Source of the DNA: Candidatus Aminicenantota bacterium
Lineage (GTDB): Bacteria > Acidobacteriota > Aminicenantia > Aminicenantales > UBA4085
Assembly: GCA_003141555.1 (NCBI GenBank)
Contig: PLMN01000019.1
Coordinates: forward strand, 62,001 to 126,000
Length of the DNA: 64,000 bases
Reading direction: 5' to 3'
Under the pieces are notes generated by a model. That model had not been told where the DNA came from, did no database searches, and saw only the letters and a program-made list of their open reading frames with translations. Both the position numbers and the translations under genes were made by a program. Below are positions 61,076-64,000 of the stretch, one piece after another. Numbering within the stretch: position 1 is the first letter of the stretch; every line of letters begins with the position of its first letter.

Positions 61076-63007
61076 TCAGAGCAGGAGCCGGACGGCGACG
61101 CTCAGGATGATCGCGACCGTTACGCTCAGCGCGGCCGAGAGAAAAGCGATCTTCTTCCCGACCTCGCGCCACAGGACGGCGAACGTCGAGAGGCACGGGA
61201 TGAAGAGGCTGACGAACACGGTGAAGACCACGATCTGATTCGCCGTGACGACGGTCATCAGCTGCTGGTAGCCCACGCCCAGGGCCTGAAGCATCATCAG
61301 CAGCGATAGCTCCTTCCGTAGGAACCCGAAGATCAGGGTCACGCCCAGCTCCCGGGGCAGCCCGAGAACGCCCGAGACGAGCGGCGAGAGGGCGGCGTTG
61401 ATCACGGCGTCGCCGTGAAGGGCCTGGACCAAGCCCAAGAGGATGCTCCCGCCGATGAGCAGCGGCCAGGCGAACAGGGCGAACGATTTCAGCTGGAACC
61501 AGATCTTCAAGCCGATGCTCTTGAGCGACGGCATCTTGAGCGTCGGGATCTCGAGGATGAGGCCGGGCGAGGCCTCCTTGAGGAACAGGCTGAGGATGCG
61601 CCCCAGAACCGCGACCAAGGCGATGTTGGCCGCGTAGAAGCCCAGAGCCCACCAAGGACCGAGGAAAAACGCGACCAGGGCCAGGATGATCGTCGTCCGG
61701 GCCGAGCACGGGATGAACGGGATCAGGAGCGAGGTCAGGATCCGATCCCGCCGCGATTCGAGGATGCGCGTTGCGGCGATGGCCGGGACGTTGCAGCCGA
61801 ACCCGAGGATGAAAGGCGAGACCGATTTGCCGTGGAGGCCGATCCGGTGCATGAACGCGTCCAGCAGGAACCCGGCGCGCGCCAGGTAGCCGACATCGTC
61901 GAACAGGGCCATGAGGAAGAGCAGCGGGATGAAATAGGGCAGCACGATCGCCACGCCGCCGCCGATGCCCGAGGCCAAGCCGTCGGCGACGTGGAAGACG
62001 AGGCCACTTCCGAACTCGGCCGCGAGCCAGGCTTTGAGGCCGGCGAACGGCTTGAGGAGCGCGCTTTCGACGGGCCCGCCGATCTTGAAGATCGCGAAGA
62101 AAAAGCCCAGCAGGACCGCGATCAGGACGGGATAGCCCCAGATCGGGTGCATGAGCACGTCGTCCAGGCGCTCGCCCCAGCTGCGCCTCGTCCGTCCCCG
62201 GACCAAGCTTGCCTGCTCGGAAAGCTTGAGAGAGAGATGATGGCGCTCGGCGGCGACGGCTTCGTAGGCGGGCATGCCCCGCCGCAAGGCGAGCTCATCC
62301 CGTATCCCGTCGAGCGTCGCTTTCAGGCCGGGGTCGATCTCCTCCAGGAATTCGCTGCAGAAGAGATGGCCGGATTCGATCATCTGGATCGCCGTGAATC
62401 GCGGATTGGCGATGCACGGGAAATCGGCGGGCAGGCTCGCGACGAGCTTGTCCACGACCGATTCGACTTCGGCCGACCAGCGCGGCAGCGGCCCGCGGCA
62501 GGGCGACTCGAGGCAGCGGAACGCGGCTTCGAGCAGCTCCTTGACGCCCCGGCCATGGGCGGCCACGGTCGGGATCACCGGCACGCCCAGCAGCTCCGCC
62601 AGGCGGCCGGCGTCGATCGTGATCCCCTTCTTCTCGGCGAGGTCGGTCATGTTCAGGGCCACGACCATCGGCCGCTCCATCTCCAGCAACTCGAGCGTCA
62701 GCTCGAGGCTCCGGCTGAGGATCGAGGCGTCGACCACGTTGACCATGACATCGGGCTTCTCCTGGAACAGATGCCGGAGGGCGACCTTTTCTGCCGGATC
62801 GGCGGGATGAAGCGAATACGTCCCCGGGAGGTCGACCACGTTGAGCAGCCGGCCGTCGATGTTGACCAGGCTGTGGGTATGCTTGACCGAGGTCCCGGGG
62901 AAATTCGAAGTCTGGGCCTTGTACCCTGCGACGGCGTTGAAGAGCGTGCTCTTGCCGCAGTTCGGCTGGCCTATGAAGATCAGGAGCGGCGCCTCAGGGG
63001 CGCTCAT
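61076..63007 (-). CDS. feoB: Ferrous iron transport protein B
   Basis: 643-residue Fe(II) transporter. Cytoplasmic G domain: IGQPNCGKSTLFN (G1), VKHTHSLVNIDG and VVDLPGTYSL (G2/G3), ALNMTD (G4). Helical GDI-like spacer, then about eight membrane spans with two Gate regions, where the key Cys lie in LGFGCNVPAIAATRI and IPFIPCSARTTII. Start overlaps feoA by 14 bp. Inner membrane; imports Fe2+ under anoxic or reducing conditions. Confidence 0.95.
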   Translation of the reverse strand: MSAPEAPLLIFIGQPNCGKSTLFNAVAGYKAQTSNFPGTSVKHTHSLVNIDGRLLNVVDLPGTYSLHPADPAEKVALRHLFQEKPDVMVNVVDASILSRSLELTLELLEMERPMVVALNMTDLAEKKGITIDAGRLAELLGVPVIPTVAAHGRGVKELLEAAFRCLESPCRGPLPRWSAEVESVVDKLVASLPADFPCIANPRFTAIQMIESGHLFCSEFLEEIDPGLKATLDGIRDELALRRGMPAYEAVAAERHHLSLKLSEQASLVRGRTRRSWGERLDDVLMHPIWGYPVLIAVLLGFFFAIFKIGGPVESALLKPFAGLKAWLAAEFGSGLVFHVADGLASGIGGGVAIVLPYFIPLLFLMALFDDVGYLARAGFLLDAFMHRIGLHGKSVSPFILGFGCNVPAIAATRILESRRDRILTSLLIPFIPCSARTTIILALVAFFLGPWWALGFYAANIALVAVLGRILSLFLKEASPGLILEIPTLKMPSLKSIGLKIWFQLKSFALFAWPLLIGGSILLGLVQALHGDAVINAALSPLVSGVLGLPRELGVTLIFGFLRKELSLLMMLQALGVGYQQLMTVVTANQIVVFTVFVSLFIPCLSTFAVLWREVGKKIAFLSAALSVTVAIILSVAVRLLL

Positions 63008-63239
63008 CCGCGGCCTCGACCACGATTTTCTGGGCGATCCCCCGGCCCACGGCGGCGGTCACGCCCGTCCGGAGGTTTCGGATCAGGACCGGCCCCCGGA
63101 GGATCCCCAGGGCCTGGAGCTCGATGTCGTCGCCGACGTTGAAGCCGAGGGCGAACAGGCGGCGCCGGACGCCTTCGCCGCCGGCGATGTCCACGATCCG
63201 AAGCGTCGCGCCTTTCGGGGATTGAACCAGGTTCGTCAT
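62994..63239 (-). CDS. feoA: Ferrous iron transport protein A
   Basis: 81-residue SH3-like partner of FeoB. GATLRIVDIAGGEGVRRRLFALGFNVGDDIELQAL and GPVLIRNLRTGVTAAVGRGIAQKIVVE are typical. The start was set at MTNLVQSPKG (63239) because the earlier ATG (63329) lies within the -10 box and would translate the Fur box. The upstream ribosome-binding site is weak. Confidence 0.88.
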   Translation of the reverse strand: MTNLVQSPKGATLRIVDIAGGEGVRRRLFALGFNVGDDIELQALGILRGPVLIRNLRTGVTAAVGRGIAQKIVVEAADERP

Positions 63240-63303
63240 CTCGTCATCTTTCGGCCGGCGGGTCGCGCGGGCGCTCCTATCCACTTGTTGATCCGGAATC
63301 GGT

Positions 63304-63324
63304 AATTGAGAATCATTCTCAATT
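63304..63324. promoter_or_regulatory. Fur box upstream of feoAB
   Basis: AATTGAGAAT-C-ATTCTCAATT is a perfect 21-nt palindrome matching the Fur consensus core. It lies immediately downstream of the -10 element, so Fe-Fur would block feoAB transcription. Confidence 0.85.
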
Positions 63325-63327
63325 GCC

Positions 63328-63356
63328 ATGATACGACATCGCGAAAGGAAAATCAA
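63328..63356 (-). promoter_or_regulatory. Promoter of feoAB
   Basis: Minus-strand TTGATT (63356-63351), 17-nt spacer, TATCAT (63333-63328), directly followed by the Fur box. Confidence 0.65.
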
Positions 63357-63521
63357 GCGTCAAATGTCATGACGAGACCCATGGGAGAACCCGTCGCGTT
63401 GTCACAACGTTATGAATCGATAAGTCCAGCGGGTGGCGCCGACCGGGGCGACGGACGCGCTTCGCCCCTTTTGCCGCTTCCCGCCGATTTATGGTAGGAT
63501 GTCGCCATCCAAGGAGGCCCC

Positions 63522-64000
63522 ATGAAACATCTCAAACTCAAGCTTCTCATAGTCCTCATCTCCCTGACGTTCATCGTCCCGGCCTGGGCCGACGAGGGCT
63601 TGTGGCTCTTCAACATGCCGCCCGCGTCCGCTCTCAAGGCCAGGTACGGCTTCGCGATCACGCCCGAATGGATACAGCACCTTCGGCTCGCCTCCGTCCG
63701 GTTCGGCGGCGCCTCGGGCTCGTTCGTCTCCCCCGACGGCCTGGTCCTGACGAACCATCACGTCGGCCAGGGCGCTCTCCAAAACCTGAGCACCAAGGAC
63801 CGCGACCTGATGAAGACCGGTTTCTATGCCCGGACCCGAGCCGAGGAGCTCAAGGCCCCGGGCATGGAGCTCATGGTCCTGCAGGACATCGAGGACGTGA
63901 CGGCCAGAGTTTCCGGGGCCGAGACGGCCGACATGACGCCCGCCCAGGCCGCCGCCGCCCGCGACAAGGCGATCGCCGCCCTCGAAAAGGAGAGCACGGA
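63522..64000 (+). CDS. S46 family dipeptidyl-peptidase, N-terminal part
   Basis: Cut by the right window edge; 159 residues are visible. Signal peptide (LLIVLISLTFIVPAWA), then the S46 (DPP7/DPP11) start: DEGLWLFNMPP, RLASVRFGGASGSFVSPDGLVLTNHHVGQGALQ (catalytic His80 in TNHHV) and TGFYARTRAEELKAPGMELMVLQDIEDVT. Periplasmic exopeptidase releasing dipeptides. AAGGAGG precedes the ATG. Asp and Ser of the triad lie outside the window. Confidence 0.93.
   Translation, partial: MKHLKLKLLIVLISLTFIVPAWADEGLWLFNMPPASALKARYGFAITPEWIQHLRLASVRFGGASGSFVSPDGLVLTNHHVGQGALQNLSTKDRDLMKTGFYARTRAEELKAPGMELMVLQDIEDVTARVSGAETADMTPAQAAAARDKAIAALEKEST

Overview
The window is GC-rich, densely packed bacterial DNA with no phage or plasmid backbone. 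LPS-core heptose genes, a TonB-type protein, FeoAB and Lpo/CsgG-like and bactofilin proteins point to a Gram-negative (diderm) cell. The Acidobacteria-type VWA protein, the ECF sigma/anti-sigma modules, the S46 peptidase and the sortilin-like BNR protein suggest Acidobacteriota or the neighbouring Aminicenantes lineage. This placement is inferred from gene content only.

Layout. 1-2609: ABC exporter (permease cut by the window edge) and a NagX-like acyltransferase. 2620-8586: a tightly coupled minus-strand operon dapA-like > thrB > dapH > M20 deacylase > aminotransferase > alr (> acyltransferase), driven by a clear TTGACA-N17-TATAAA promoter; it makes diaminopimelate by the acetylase route, homoserine phosphate and D-alanine. 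8665-15540: a lipoprotein, a GT2 glycosyltransferase, an arylsulfotransferase-like membrane protein, a glycoside hydrolase-like protein and a lower-GC patch beside tRNA-Leu. 15955-19645: ADP-heptose synthesis (split hldE) and heptosyl transfer, an ICMT-like methyltransferase and trmH. 19649-22217: ECF sigma, anti-sigma and an HtrA-like protein that has lost catalytic His and Asp. 22364-31227: OYE-type reductase, DEAD-box helicase, AddB and AddA. 31365-34997: DMT permease with a His-rich tail coupled to a GH28 protein, then pirin. 35214-38386: a second ECF module with a near-consensus autoregulatory promoter and LiaF/DUF4097-type envelope proteins. 38395-46947: unknown protein, LipM-like transferase, tRNA-Gly, sortilin-like BNR protein, galactokinase, small membrane protein and sodium:sugar symporter. 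47124-52398: bactofilin, CsgG/LpoB-like protein and uvrB-uvrC-acpS. 52395-58594: Acidobacteria-type VWA protein and partner, MBL-fold protein, TonB-C protein and a third ECF sigma/anti-sigma pair. 58754-59415: RHH/PIN toxin-antitoxin. 59521-61029: a probable selenoprotein. 61076-63356: feoAB under a Fur box. 63522-end: start of an S46 peptidase.

Most notable: (1) the thioredoxin-fold/helical-repeat protein at 59521-61029 is open through an in-frame TGA at codon 50, placed exactly at the first position of a U-x-x-C redox motif and followed at once by a 16-bp hairpin with a GGUC-containing apical loop, as expected of a bacterial SECIS; (2) two intergenic 12-bp hairpins, at 31296-31327 and 40509-40540, share loop and stem ends but differ by compensatory base-pair changes; (3) several proteins keep the fold but lack catalytic residues or domains (DapA-like, HtrA-like, MBL, UvrC without HhH).
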